DNA of 64,000 nt from Nitzschia sp. pyKryTriq1 (GCA_956465555.1 OY101117.1:1550001-1614000), one strand, 5' to 3'; positions 1 through 11,399 are shown, counted from the first letter of the stretch. Notes: generated by a model from the sequence alone, not told the origin. A program made the numbers and translations.

Positions 1-540
1 ATCTTCCACAATGAACACAAGAATCATCCGACAAACAGCGAGCCAAAAATCAAACTTTAAAATTGGGACGACCGACAATTCGTTTCGCGACACACATAGC
101 TTAGATCCAAAATGCCGCAGTACGAGTAGCTTGGATCGTTTTTTAACATCTGGGAACCTCATTTTGCGTTCAATCTTAATAATCCGTCGCTGACGTTCAT
201 CTAGTAGTCTACTGTAGTACTTGAACAGATTTTCTGCGTGTTCGTGATGGTCAAAAGGAAAAAGTCTGCCGATTATTTTTTCTCTTTATTTTTTAGTCGA
301 GTGACGACGGCGACTCACTCGACATCAGTGACGTCATCGTTCGGCCTCCAGTGCGTGACGGTACTTGTACCGCATACCGGTAGCCGCCAATCACTCGCAA
401 GAAAATCTTTTGATGCAACAGCGACCACCGACCATAACCATGAAGCATGGAAGGATGGTTAGTCGGTTACAATAAGGATTACTGGCACCCCTTGCACTAA
501 AACCTTCTTCTTCTCGAAGATCGAACCTTGTATTACCAGT
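1..540. other. Left-edge intergenic region / promoter of the TPR gene
   Basis: I see no convincing gene here; the open frames are short and have no recognisable content. The part nearest the TPR gene holds a perfect TGACGTCA palindrome at 329-336 and a small GTAC pair (GGTACTTGTACC) near 362-373. Both motif types recur upstream of other genes in the window. Confidence 0.6.
329..336. promoter_or_regulatory. CRE-like TGACGTCA site
   Basis: Perfect 8-bp palindrome TGACGTCA about 205 bp upstream of the ATG of the lumenal TPR gene. The TGACGT half is the bZIP-type core known from CO2/cAMP-responsive promoters of Phaeodactylum. Function here is inferred from sequence only. Confidence 0.4.
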
Positions 541-1776
541 ATGAATTTGGTATTGTTCAATCTTGTGTTTCTCCTGGCCATCGTCGTAGATTCCGCCTGG
601 TCTTGGGCGTCTAGCGAGGGATTCAGTCGGCGGCAGCTTTTGAAGGTGGCTGGTTATGCAAGTTTCGGCCTCGTCGCTGCGCAAGTCGTCGCTGAAGATG
701 CTGTTGATGTTTCGCCTGTCGAGGTCGCTGCTGTTGGAGATGCCAAAAAGGTGAGGGGAAACATAGGGTTGACAAGTAGCGATGATTTTTGAATCATCAA
801 TCATACCGAAAAAGGTTTCTAAAGTCGGTGCTTGTCACTTTTATTCTATTTCAGCTATTCAATGAGGGGCGTGCCTTGGAAAGTCAGGGCAATATGGCTG
901 CAGCGCAACGTATCTACAGCAAGGTCACGAAAATTTCTCCTCGAGTAAGTATCTTTGAGTAACGACTGGTCGTCAGTTTTACATGGCCTCTCATCCTTGA
1001 AATATTTGGAACTGGAACTGGAACTGGACCGACAGTTCGTCTACGGGTGGAGCAATCTGGGTAATACTCAAGGTATGAACCGATGAATGAGATCGTTCGA
1101 ATCCCATTTCCTAATATGTCCTCATCATAAGAGTTTTTCTGCAGTTGCTATGGGTGATTTGAGTGGCGCGGAGGAAAATTATTCAATTGCAATCGATCTG
1201 TGTCGAGAGAGCCAGAAAAGCCAGGAAGAGCAGTTTGGTGTAAGGCGATGTAGTGATCTTTACATTTTGCTGCTGAATCGTGGCACAGTTCGATTGAACA
1301 ATGGAATGCCAAAAGAAGCTTTGGCCGATTTGCAGCAGGCAAGTGTGCTTAGGGAACGCCCAGATGCCATCGTTTTGCAGAATCTGGCGAGAGCAAAGGA
1401 GTTGAATGGTTTTTATTCCCAGGCCGATCGAGACTATAATCTGGCAATTTCAATGACGGCAAATGAAGTGAATCCGTTTTGGCTTCGATCTTCGTTGGTG
1501 AAATTTCAGTTAGGAAACGCTAAAGAGGGTCTTGATCTACTCAAGAGAGTCGAAAATCGGTTCCCGGAAGCCCCTGAAGTGCGAGCGGCATACAGTGTTT
1601 TCCTTGCAGCGAACGGCGATCAAATAGCAGCCCAGCGCAAATTTCTTGAGATACCAGATCGACAAAGGCTCAAATATATCGATAATGACTACCTGACGCG
1701 AGTTGTTAGCTGGCCACCAGCCATGATTGACGGTGTTTCGAAAATTGCTGCGGCGGTAGGTGATACCAAGCGGTGA
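541..1776 (+). CDS. TPR protein predicted in the thylakoid lumen (Tat substrate)
   Basis: Four exons: 541-750, 855-944, 1036-1072 and 1145-1776, about 322 aa. All introns are GT-AG and frames are continuous. The N-terminus is tripartite: a hydrophobic signal peptide (residues 1-20) with a ...DSA|W site, then a twin-arginine motif SRRQLLK followed by a hydrophobic stretch ending in QVVA|ED. This is the expected layout for a diatom plastid protein sent on to the lumen by the Tat pathway. The rest is helical with TPR-like units (exon 2 around NEGRALESQGNMAAAQRIY; exon 3 YGWSNLGNTQ; further repeats in exon 4). It resembles the thylakoid-lumen TPR proteins of plants, thought to act as scaffolds; its partner is unknown. 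It is convergent with the tRNA ligase gene 53 bp away. The ATG at 541 is chosen because it gives the complete targeting signal. Confidence 0.8.
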
Positions 1777-1829
1777 GAATAACGGTAGCTATAAATCGAT
1801 CGGTTGCTTGCTTGCTTGATTGATTGAGA

Positions 1830-4800
1830 CTATTCTATTGGAAGGGGTGTGTTTTCAAAATCCCAAAACGAAAATGATCCAGAAAGTAGTACAGGTGCTG
1901 TAAACTCGATTCTTCGCGCTTTGTCCTCTTTGAAATTGTTCCGTAGACTGTTCGACATCCAAGCTTCAGCACCCTCGGCAACCCACACCGTCACATGGCT
2001 GAATTCGTTCTCGGGAGCAGGAACTTTTTTGCCATCAGTTGTTACGTCGGAGACGCTTACTTCGAGTGCTGCGACATTTTCGTCCCACAATAGAGCTCTT
2101 GCGTGGAGCTGTACAGTTGAGCCCAGCAAATGAAGAAAGTTCTGACGGATCGCCGCTTGGGTCGTACTTTGCCAGAATAGCATTGTCACGTGTGTATTTT
2201 CAACAAAGAGCTCGCCCTTGTAGTGGTCGGTTTCCCAACAACTGTCTCGGGTTTCGCCGCTAAGAGTAAATGGAAGTATATCGTCCCTCGAAACCTGGTC
2301 TTCGATGATTCGATGCACAGCTGTCTTTGGAACGTCAATTGACACGAGCTTGATTCTTGGTTCAGCAACCGTGTCGACGTCGACCTCGCTATTTTCTGCT
2401 AGATTCAACGAGAGAATCCTTTCTACGATCTGTTCCTTGAAAGATTTCTTCGATTCGCCAAGAACAGCTGCTTTTGAGAGCAATTCATCTTGGAAACTAG
2501 CGATGCAGTCCCTAAGCTTCTGCTCCATTTCCATCACCACTGGATCACTGGTTTTCATCTTTGTCTTCCCGTGGTCGTATCCCAGCTGAAAGGCAACAGG
2601 GTGAGAGGATGACATATTAATTGAATGCGATGTAGGCCAAAAGCTACGTCAGTCAGAACATACCTGAAGTTGCAATGCTTCTGTCAAAGCGTCCTTAACT
2701 TCAGTCGGCAAATCTACAGCTTTGTCGTGAGCAATAAAAGGAATCTGCACCGGTTTGAGGGACTCCATCGTACCCGAAGTCTTCAAGCGCATGTCGATAT
2801 TGTCTTGGAACTCTTCGGCAGATTTGTATCGATACAATGAGTAAAACATGACGACAACCATGGCCGCGTTTGGTGTACCGCTATCCAACTTTCCAACGTG
2901 ACTCGAAGGTTCACGCTGCAGCACCCTAGCCATGCAAATCGCCAAATACTCGAGCGAGAATGGATAAAAGTGAGATTTCAGGGGATCGAAGGTACCATCC
3001 GGTTTTCGAGACCCGAGGATCCTGGTAGTCCTGAAAGCTGCATCATCTGGGAAAACAGCAAGTGGAAATGCACTCGAAGAGCTACAGGCTGTTCCAACAG
3101 CGGACCAAGACGGTGGGGGTATATTCTTGTCCACTATCGTCACAGACGACACATCCTTCTGTCGGTCCGACTTCACTTTTTGCCAGAAAGATTTACCATA
3201 TTCGTCACCGACCAGAACGTGCACCTTTCTGTCTGCCCCGTCCTGGCAGGATTCGACAAGCAGTTTCGACAGCTCCTTCTCCATTGACTGTAAAAGACTG
3301 GACTTGCCGCAACCTGGAATACCAGGAACGTAAACGAGCACGCCAGGTCTGGAGTCAGAAGCGCCATCGGCGCCAGGCGCCAAATCTGTGACTTCTTTGA
3401 TCTTTTGAACGGCTTGCTGAAACTCGTCTGAGCTGGCACTATCAATATCAGAAATGGACGCCTTCGCCAAATCCAGCTTGAGACTGCAACGCTGTTTGCA
3501 CCAAGTCTTACATTTTCCTTGTTCAGCTTTGATTTTTCCCGGTGGCTCTCCAAGTAGCTCAACTCCAATTTCTTCAGGAGAGCACCCATACATGACGATA
3601 GCCAAGTGGTCCGAGGTCTGATCAAGAAATTCTCTCACCTTTTTGGAGAACGAGCCTACTTCTCCGAAGCAAATCACGCCCTGTATGGTCCACCGTGAAG
3701 CTGCCTCTTTCAAAGGAAGCACCTTCGAGCACTCAAGGGCCTTTGCCATAGCCTTGGCAGCGTGTTCGGCGTTTGTGTTGGAAGTAGCAACGACGCAAAC
3801 CGTGCCACAAAACTTGTTCGCAGCTTCCTCTTCAGAAGGCACGATTTCTCCCTTTTCATAAAGTTGGCTAAAGTGCTCCAAATGTTTCAGGTAGGAAAAG
3901 GAATTCAAGGGAGGAAGATCATCATCTGGCGATTGATTCAATCTGGTTTTGGCATAGATGGCCCACTGTTTGATGAACGGGATCCAATGTTCTTGTCCTT
4001 CCGGCGAAATGGACCACCTCTGCAAAAGCTTGACCGATGCTCGCACAAAGGCATCGGGTCCATCTTGCTCGAGGATATTGAGTTGATTTCGACAAATAAA
4101 GGTGCGAACCATGTATGGCAAGAGTTTCATTTTGAGCATGAGAAAAGGTCCACTTGTCTCGGCCACCGCACTGTCCATGGGTGTTACAATATTGTTCATG
4201 GGAGATTCCTCGTCGGTGTCTAACTCGACAACAAATCCACGGAAAAGATTCATGGCAGTGGGTTCTTTTACCTGCTGGAATTTAAGAAAGCTTTGGTCGT
4301 GTAGTACATTGATGACGCACAAGGTCCGAGGAGGCTGTTCAGGCAATTGCTCTTGGAACATGAAATACTTCACAGTCTTGTTGAGATTGGAAAGGGTCTG
4401 CAACAGCTCAGCAATACGCTTGGTCTCGTGATCCTCATCACAATTCTCTAATGTCAACTGGTTGGTTAAGGCAGATAAATCCAGCCCGTCGGTTCCTGCC
4501 GTTCGATGTACACGGCGCCGTTTGCCCCCATCATTGGCAGAGAGAATTCCCTCAAGAGTCTCAGCAAAGGCGTCTGCCGCTTCCATCCCTCGTTGCCAGC
4601 CACCTTGTTCTTGAAAAATATTTCGAATGTTCGCCTCATAAAGAACGGATCCAGAATTCTCCAGCTCAAAGCTGGCAGGTGATGATGGAGGGACTTGTTT
4701 CAGGATTTCTTGCGCTCTCGTCGCCAAGGTTTGCAGTTGCTCTTCAACGGTTGCTGGATTCGCGACTTGTTGTGGCGGGTAGTGTATGTAACGAATGATG

Positions 4801-5915
4801 AATCCCTCTAAAATTTCTCCTTGAAACTCTGAATGTGGATACATACTGGCAACGTGTGCTTGCGCCGCCCCTGACAGGGCTGCGATTGTATCGGTGGCCA
4901 GGCCCGTTTCACGCGAACTGTCATACAAATCGAACAATGTCTGCACACTTGGGGCAGTTGTGAAGGCCCACGCATCATTGTGGGGAAGTCGAAAACGTTG
5001 GGCAAACTCCAAAACTTGAGACGTCGAATAAAAGCGCTCCATCGTTCGGTCCGCGACAGCGGTTAAAATGAGAAAGTCCCGGTGCGGAATGTCGCCATGA
5101 TCTCCCAACACGGAAGTCACCACCTCAAAGGCACAAGTGAGTCGAGACTCTTCTAGAAATTGGCTGCATTTTTTGTATTCAGAATTTCCTTCGCCGGTTT
5201 TTCTCCAAGCTCGTTCGAAATGTTGTCGTAACAGAATTTCGGCTACCATAGTAAATTGATTCGACGTTGAATTTTTGCTATAATAGCGTTGGCCTCCACT
5301 CCATAAGATTAAGGAGCCTGAATGCTTCAACGTCACTTCGAGATACCCTTGTTTGCTTTCTACCCGTTGTTTCATTTCGTTCCGGATCTCTTGGTTGCTT
5401 TTTTCGTTTTCAAACTTGGGGTGGAAAATGGCTTCCAATCGAAGTTTCCTCGGATTCGGAATGCTGGGCGCCTCTAACGACATTTCCTTCAAACCAAGTG
5501 TCGCCGAAGCAGGTCGAGTTGCTTCTTCAGGTTCGGTAGCAGGACGTGGGCGTTTCTTGCTCACTGGAGGGGACGGCGTTTCCGTCGGTGGATCATGGTG
5601 TGCTTGTTGTGACATTTTTGTGATTCTTCGTGGAGCTATCGCTGGAAACAATGATACGGGAAACGAGACGATACTTCTTGTAGAATGATCAGCCGTTCTG
5701 ACGCCGATGTGTTTTCGAGGCCAAGAAACGGAAGAAAGGGAGTGGTAAGATTTGGTAGGAGCAAGTAGCGATAAGAGTATTATGATCCATCCAGGTCTCG
5801 CTAGCAACATCGAAAGACGTACTATGCATGCATCTTTGGGAACCTGCGTACAAGTACGGACCCTATTACCGGTAGTGGAAATTCTTCCTGCTGATGCCGA
5901 GATACGAGATGCCAT
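1830..5915 (-). CDS. RNL: Plant-type trifunctional tRNA ligase (ligase-kinase-cyclic phosphodiesterase)
   Basis: Two exons on the minus strand, 5915-2664 and 2585-1830, joined by a 78-nt GT-AG intron in phase 0, up to 1335 aa. The order matches plant RNL. A ligase domain has a PKFENEK block, KHSGS, an SKN segment (candidate nucleotidyl lysine near residue 214) and EVVTSVLGDHGDIP. A central P-loop kinase has PGIPGCGKSS near residue 865. The C-terminal 2H phosphodiesterase carries two HVT motifs (NTHVTM and FSHVTV), both encoded by exon 2. The family heals and seals tRNA exon halves after intron removal. Three starts are possible: 5915, 5810 and 5615. The second gives a hydrophobic leader (MLLARPGWIIILLSLL) and the third a soluble protein of about 1235 aa, so dual targeting is conceivable. 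It is divergent from the coiled-coil gene. Confidence 0.93.
5846..5862. promoter_or_regulatory. Small GTAC pair 5' of tRNA ligase
   Basis: GCGTACAAGTACGG lies inside the longest ligase reading frame but upstream of the two shorter starts, with TTACCGGTA following. It is a weak member of the GTAC cluster class and supports a start downstream of 5846. Confidence 0.3.
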
Positions 5916-6153
5916 CGTCGAAGATCTCTCGTCGTCGGCGGTCGGCGGCGGTCTCTCGTCATCCTTTCATCTCTCGTCTCTCGTTCGATCTTCAACGCGG
6001 CGAAGGACGGACTACAAAACGGTCAAAGTAGTCGAAGATCCCTTTGAAATGATTTTCCCGCGCTTTCTCTCGCAACTACTTTTTACGAGAACCGTACCGC
6101 AACAGTACGTAATGTAGAACTCTAAAACTGCTCATCACTTCTACTGCGTCTGC

Positions 6154-7119
6154 ATGTCACTACTTTCGGACCGAACCCTTGTTGCAACAAACCAACTCTT
6201 GTCGTCTTGTGTCAGCTATTGCTCTAAGATCAAAATAATGCTTGCTCCTGCGACGACGACGACGAATAAGTTCCTCTCCAGCAGCCAGCACCGAGGCTCG
6301 TTGGAGGCAGATGATTTCGGGGACGATGATGACATGCGCGAAGAACTCGATCGACTCAATGCTGCACAAATGGAACTCCAGAAAGAACTGCTCAACATTA
6401 TGAAAGCCGTCGAGACCATGCAGGCTGTGGAAGATAATAATGGTGACGAAGGACGAGCTTCCTCCTGGCTGGACGAGCTTCGCAATAATAATTACAATGG
6501 CGACGACGAGGGAGGAGTCGTGGAAGTAGAGGAAGAGGAAGGCACATCGACGACTCCAAAGCCCTTTTCGCAGGGATTCTTTCAATTGATCAAACCCAAA
6601 GAGAGTCTCGAATTACAAAAGAAGCGACAGCTTGAGATTGTCCAGGAGAACTTACATTCGATTCAACCAGGTTTGGACGAAGTGGCGGAGTGCCAACGAC
6701 AGACCCAGGAAACGATCGTCAAGAAGCGCGTTCAGATGGAAGAATTACGGGTTCAAAATCATGTCAAGCTGGAACGACTTTTGCAGAGCAAACCACGAAC
6801 TTTGGAGGAGGAAAAGGAACGACAGCAGCGGATATTGGAGTTGAGCCTGGACCCTGAACTAGTGCAGAAACTAGAAAATGAACGGGTGGCACAGGGCATG
6901 ATATTGGAAAAGAAGCAGAAGGAGTTAGAGGCTACCAAGCATCTGATGCGAGAGAAAATGAAGGAGTTGACACTGTCAGGTAAGAAAGATCGAAAACAGC
7001 AAAATGAAGATGGACGATTTTGGTCGGCACCCAGGAAACATTTCGAGGCCATGCTAGGCAGGAAGAAGGTCGATCAAATCGAGCGCAGCCAACGTCCTAT
7101 AACTACCAATGTCAGATGA
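6154..7119 (+). CDS. Coiled-coil protein of unknown function
   Basis: Intronless, 321 aa from the ATG at 6154; a second ATG at 6238 would give 293 aa. I do not recognise the family. Residues about 50-95 and 150-290 are rich in E, K, Q and L with heptad-like spacing and should form long coiled coils. A low-complexity acidic linker (GDDEGG...EVEEEEG) separates them. The C-terminus is basic. No membrane segment or catalytic motif is visible. It is divergent from the tRNA ligase and convergent with the dioxygenase gene, with only 27 bp between the stop codons. A structural or scaffold role would be a guess. Confidence 0.7.
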   Translation: MSLLSDRTLVATNQLLSSCVSYCSKIKIMLAPATTTTNKFLSSSQHRGSLEADDFGDDDDMREELDRLNAAQMELQKELLNIMKAVETMQAVEDNNGDEGRASSWLDELRNNNYNGDDEGGVVEVEEEEGTSTTPKPFSQGFFQLIKPKESLELQKKRQLEIVQENLHSIQPGLDEVAECQRQTQETIVKKRVQMEELRVQNHVKLERLLQSKPRTLEEEKERQQRILELSLDPELVQKLENERVAQGMILEKKQKELEATKHLMREKMKELTLSGKKDRKQQNEDGRFWSAPRKHFEAMLGRKKVDQIERSQRPITTNVR

Positions 7120-7146
7120 CTAGTATGGAGCAGTAGACTAGAAAAA

Positions 7147-8088
7147 TTATTTTTGGCTGGCAATGGTATCTACAAGTCGTTGTGTCAGGTACGCATGAGC
7201 GTTGACAGGGGGATACTTGGCTGGTTCTGACTCGTTCCGACACGTCTCGAGACATTCAATCTCAGTATCCTTGTTGGCATTGCAGAAGAAGGCTATCGAG
7301 TAGCGTTCTGGAATTGCGTCTTCAGCGGTGAATCCGGGTGGGCTAATTACTTGATGCAATGTAGCCTTGAGACGATCGTTACTCCAGCGCATCAACATGT
7401 CGCCAACATTTACAATGATCGAATGCGGAACAGGTTTCACATTAATCCAATCACCCTGACGATTCTTGACACGGAGACCTCCAACATCGTCTTGCACGAG
7501 GAGTGTCAAGGCTCCAAAGTCAGTATGAACGTTGCCTCTAACCATTTTGTTGGGGTGTTCTGGAGGCAACGAATGATAATGCAGTAATCGGAGATTCTCG
7601 TGCTGGTTATTGCACCGTTTCACCAAGAAGTCTGGATTCGGCAATTTCAACCCTATGGCAATCATTTTCATCAGTCGCAAGTAGAGCCGGTCCATTGTTT
7701 GAAAGTACTCCAGCAAGTCATCTCGAAAAGTGGTGTCTTTTAGCTCTTCGGGCCAGTGATTTGTGAATCCGGGTTCGTCTTCCTTACCAATGTCAAAGGT
7801 TTCTTTGGGATCAGGAAGACAATTCTTTTCCAGATCATGCGTTTCCGTACCAGGAGGGATGAATCCGCGGTTCGACTCGTGCCCCTGAAAGCCATACTTC
7901 AGTTTGTCTAAAAGAGGTAAAGAGAAAAACCGCTTTGAAGCCGCAAAGGCCTTGTCGATCAAGGCTGAATCCACGCCATGATTTACCAACGTAGCAAAAC
8001 CAACCGATTCAAAGGCCGTCACCAGCTCTTCAATCACAACTGGATCCTCGCCATCCAAACTGGAAAGATCGATTGTTGGAATCTCCAT
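7147..8088 (-). CDS. 2-oxoglutarate/Fe(II) dioxygenase, isopenicillin-N-synthase-like
   Basis: Single exon, 313 aa starting at MEIPTIDLSSL, the normal beginning of this family; the open frame continues upstream without an ATG. The N-terminal DIOX_N region is present (FATLVNHGV, RFFSLP). The catalytic core shows the iron ligands HTD in NVHTDFGALTLL and the distal His in LHQVISPPG, followed by the 2-oxoglutarate-binding RYS in ERYSIAFF. The substrate cannot be read from sequence: plant relatives act on hormones and flavonoids, fungal ones on peptides and small acids. No targeting signal is seen, so it is probably cytosolic. Confidence 0.88.
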   Translation of the reverse strand: MEIPTIDLSSLDGEDPVVIEELVTAFESVGFATLVNHGVDSALIDKAFAASKRFFSLPLLDKLKYGFQGHESNRGFIPPGTETHDLEKNCLPDPKETFDIGKEDEPGFTNHWPEELKDTTFRDDLLEYFQTMDRLYLRLMKMIAIGLKLPNPDFLVKRCNNQHENLRLLHYHSLPPEHPNKMVRGNVHTDFGALTLLVQDDVGGLRVKNRQGDWINVKPVPHSIIVNVGDMLMRWSNDRLKATLHQVISPPGFTAEDAIPERYSIAFFCNANKDTEIECLETCRNESEPAKYPPVNAHAYLTQRLVDTIASQK

Positions 8089-8157
8089 GGCAATTCTTAA
8101 TAGCCGTTGTTTTGTTCTTGACTCTTGACGATCGAAGATGCCTTGGATCGGCTTCAC

Positions 8158-8734
8158 AATGATGGCTTCACTATAGTCTACCAGAAAATCTTTCTCTTGG
8201 TTCCGTCGCTTTTGTCGTGCTTTTGTGTTTGTTCAGTCGGTAGTTGGTCGTTGTGGTCGTTGGTCGTTAGCGGCTGGGTTGCGATGTAGGCGATAGCGTC
8301 GGTTTCGCGGCTTCGCATCTCTCGTGCTTCGTTGGATTTTTCGGGGATGGAATTCAAACGCCACGACTGAGACGACTCATTCGACATGACTTTTACCTTC
8401 GACCTTCCCCCCTGACTTGCTCTTTTCAGTCATGAATAAATCCATAATCCATCACGGGGGCAAGCCATCTAACCATCAACGAGAAACTATTTTTTAACTA
8501 AAATCAATCCTAACAGAATATCACGCTTATAAAGTATGCAGTACATACCCCGGCAGTACTTGCTTGTGGTTCTAGAACATACTTCCTCTATATATTTTTC
8601 AATGCTCGTCGTTTGGGACTTGCACACTACAAGTATAAGTAAATCGAAAAAACTCAAGTACGTGTAGTTTGAGTACAGAACAGCTGGAGAAACCAGAATG
8701 TCTCTGTAGGTAGTACTGCAGCACTACATCGTCG
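8158..8734. other. Intergenic region between two dioxygenase genes
   Basis: Promoter side of the isopenicillin-N-synthase-like gene and 3' side of the PhyH-like gene. A 69-codon open frame at 8178-8387 on the minus strand has no recognisable content and could be a 5' leader ORF at most. Two GTAC sites occur near 8537-8562. Nothing else stands out. Confidence 0.5.
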
Positions 8735-9994
8735 TCACGAAGATGACTTCTTCTCGGATCCATCTCCGTCAAAAACAGACTGGGTTCCATAATTCTTCTT
8801 CTCCTTGTACCAATCACACGAATATAAGAACTGGACGATTGGTCGTTCCGTGTCGTTTGTAGTATTTCCGACTCCTTTGTGCCAGGTGGTGTAGTCATAC
8901 ATGACAAAATCACCTGGTTGAAGATGAACCCCATCGATGGTGGCCTGCAAGGCATCAGCGGCTCGAGCCAATCCCAAAAGATTGGGGTACAAGTGCGACT
9001 TGGGCCAAAAACGTGTAAAGCCCGTCTCGGGCGTCAGCGGAATGAGCGGTACAAAGATGCATACCGCATAAGGAAGATGCTCGCGATGGTCGCCCACAGA
9101 AGTACTGTGGCTGTAATGATCGCCATCGGTATGCCAATCTTGATCCGTGGCACCAGGGCGCGAATAAACGCAGGAAATATTGAGACGGAGACGGGATCGG
9201 TCGGATTGCAAATATTGGCATACACTTTGGATCCAGCCTGCTTCCAATTCATCACGAAGCATCTTATAGACTGTGCTGGTTGGCTCAAATAGCACCTCAA
9301 AGCGACCGGGGCCGCGATGCGTGTATTCCTGGAATCCAAACGCTGACTCCACTAGCTTAATGTGGGGATGATTTCTTCGGACCGTGCTTTCTAAGAGATC
9401 AACATGTGATTTGAGTTCCGCCGTCGTCCGAGAATAAATGGAAGAGACCGTGCTTTTCTTTTGCTGCATTTGTTCAGTATTGTCTTCTTCCACATTCGTA
9501 GTTGGTTTGAATAGTCTCTTCTGCTGATTGTTGGTGTTCCGTGTTTTTTCATCGTTGTTCGCATTGGTGACAACCGCCAACCCAAACGTCCGGAGACGAT
9601 CGCAGATAGAATCTGTCTCGTCTTGGTTGCACAGGAATGTCTCCATTTTCCACCCATAGGAGGGTGCTAGTGGGATAGCTCCAGTACTTGTGACCCAAAT
9701 TTCTACTCTGGACGACGCCATTGCCTCGAGTACAATATCAGAGCCGCTCTTTTCGAAATTGTCATTAGTGTCTTCCTCGTCAGTTCCCACGTTGTCATGT
9801 GACGTTGGATCGAATATCAACCCAACAACAAAGCAGTCGCCCAAGTCCTCGTCGACGAGCTGTGTCACATCATGGATGACGAAATAACGATGCAAAGCAT
9901 CGTCAGCTTGGATTTGGTTTTCTAGCTCGGTACGAAACGAAGGTAATTTTGTGCCTTGATCGTTGGGAAAAGCGACAACCAAAAACTCGCCCAT
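8735..9994 (-). CDS. Phytanoyl-CoA dioxygenase (PhyH)-like protein
   Basis: Single exon, 419 aa. The first about 200 residues are not recognisable and include a low-complexity linker. The C-terminal half is a double-stranded beta-helix dioxygenase: RLNISCVYSRPG, then DWHTDGDHYS (HxD iron ligands), IPLTPETGFTRFWPKSH, then DFVMYDYTTWHKGVGNTT with the distal His, and ERPIVQFLY with the Arg that would bind 2-oxoglutarate. This pattern is typical of PhyH-family hydroxylases, whose substrates range from phytanoyl-CoA to toxins and pigments, so the substrate stays open. It lies in tandem with the other dioxygenase, but they belong to different subfamilies and are not recent duplicates. Confidence 0.82.
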   Translation of the reverse strand: MGEFLVVAFPNDQGTKLPSFRTELENQIQADDALHRYFVIHDVTQLVDEDLGDCFVVGLIFDPTSHDNVGTDEEDTNDNFEKSGSDIVLEAMASSRVEIWVTSTGAIPLAPSYGWKMETFLCNQDETDSICDRLRTFGLAVVTNANNDEKTRNTNNQQKRLFKPTTNVEEDNTEQMQQKKSTVSSIYSRTTAELKSHVDLLESTVRRNHPHIKLVESAFGFQEYTHRGPGRFEVLFEPTSTVYKMLRDELEAGWIQSVCQYLQSDRSRLRLNISCVYSRPGATDQDWHTDGDHYSHSTSVGDHREHLPYAVCIFVPLIPLTPETGFTRFWPKSHLYPNLLGLARAADALQATIDGVHLQPGDFVMYDYTTWHKGVGNTTNDTERPIVQFLYSCDWYKEKKNYGTQSVFDGDGSEKKSSS

Positions 9995-10103
9995 GACTGA
10001 CTCTTGTTGCTCGTCGCCACTATTGTAGTGTTGACCGGGTTATCGAATTTGGCCTCTGATAGACTATCATGGATATTGGAAGGATAAAACCATGCATTTG
10101 CTG

Positions 10104-10230
10104 AGTACGTTGTAGACGAGTACAAGCAATACTCTACTAGTAGTAGAGCTACAGTACTACTGTACAAGTAGAGCTTGTTCTCTGACGACTTGACGAGAGA
10201 TACCGGTACAAGTACGCGGTACAAGTACGG
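10104..10230. promoter_or_regulatory. GTAC cluster upstream of the PhyH-like gene
   Basis: About eight GTAC tetramers in 127 bp, including ACAGTACTACTGTAC, GGTACAAGTACG and ACCGGTACAAG, starting about 110 bp upstream of the start codon at 9994. It belongs to the window-wide GTAC cluster class. Confidence 0.5.
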
Positions 10231-10449
10231 TAGAGGAGGGACGACGACTCCTCGGGTCAGAGTTGCGCGCGAGAGAGGGGATATTGGAATGGGGTGTTGG
10301 CTTGTCGTTTTTTGGAATGATGTTTGGTTTTCTGTTTTCTTCCAACCGATGATAATGATCTGGATCACATTTTTCATGCAGAAAACTCATCGCTTACCAC
10401 AATCGGCAGGTTACCGAGACGTGCTGAGTCAAAGAAGTCCATGCGATTG

Positions 10450-11399
10450 AATGAGTCCCGACCGCGACTAAGATCCAGAAGCCGAACGTGCAGGCGAACC
10501 TCTCTAGTATCCAGAAGCCCGCACCTCTTGTATCCAGAAGTCGACGTAGACTCTTCTACAAACCTTACTCGATACCGGGTCACGGAACCAGAAGGTTGCT
10601 ACTACATCAAAGAAATAGAAGCAACGTCAAGCCAAGGGGCACCTAGAGTGAAGAGCGCAGAAATTCAAAGAATGACGAGAAACAAGCTATTGCAAGCCTC
10701 TCTACGAAACCAAGACTACATTACTATTTTAACTCTGTTGTGGGGGTAGGCAGACGAGATCAATCACTTTACATCGCTAAAACAGCATCTGAGCTATGGT
10801 GGATGCCTCTGAAAATGCTGCATCTGCCGCTAGTACTCCCTCTTCAGCCGGGGGATCCGTCGAAGCCGTCACTCTTGAGACGGTTATCGAAGGCCAAGCG
10901 GCTAATCAGTTCCCTCTCGGGCAACAAGACTCCGAGGATGAATCCGACCCAGACGACGATGCCTCAGGTGAAGGCGGGGAGGAGGCCTCTACGGACACTG
11001 ACGTCCCCCAAGTTGTGGGAGACCAAGGACGCCGCCTCTTCGATACCCGCGTCTGCCGCCGCGTGGTCCTTTCGGGCCCCAACACGGCACGAATCTGAAG
11101 ACAACCAAAACATCTATGAAAAGCTGCGGATCTATATTCTAACACTGGCAACCTCCAAAAAGTCATTTTTTAGTCCTTTTTAGCCAACGTGGCTGATTTT
11201 AACTTGAGCAGTCTATCTTAACTGTGACGGCGGTACATAGTGAACTACGGAGACAATGACGCCTTTAGTTATTATGGAAATAAAGAAATCGAATTCAAAA
11301 AAAATACATATCTACTGTACAAACACTGTAATAGTTGCATGCAGACTTTTTATCTCCATGCATGCAGAATTCCGATCTTCACTCTATGTGCGCGCGGTT
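10450..11399. other. Gene-poor stretch with an unassigned 100-codon ORF
   Basis: No family is recognised. A phrase ATCCAGAAG is repeated three times between about 10470 and 10540. A 100-codon ATG frame at 10796-11098 (+) encodes a Ser/Ala-rich then very acidic peptide (EDESDPDDDASGEGGEE). It could be a real small protein, a pseudogene piece or chance. The rest shows nothing I can name. Confidence 0.4.

Noticed and set aside
8178-8387. 69-codon minus-strand frame upstream of the isopenicillin-N-synthase-like gene
   Set aside because: Low-information sequence in the expected 5' leader; no homologous features. Left as possible leader ORF only.
10796-11098. Acidic 100-codon frame as a transposon capsid-type protein
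   Set aside because: No domain, no flanking terminal repeats and no polymerase nearby; kept only as an unassigned ORF.
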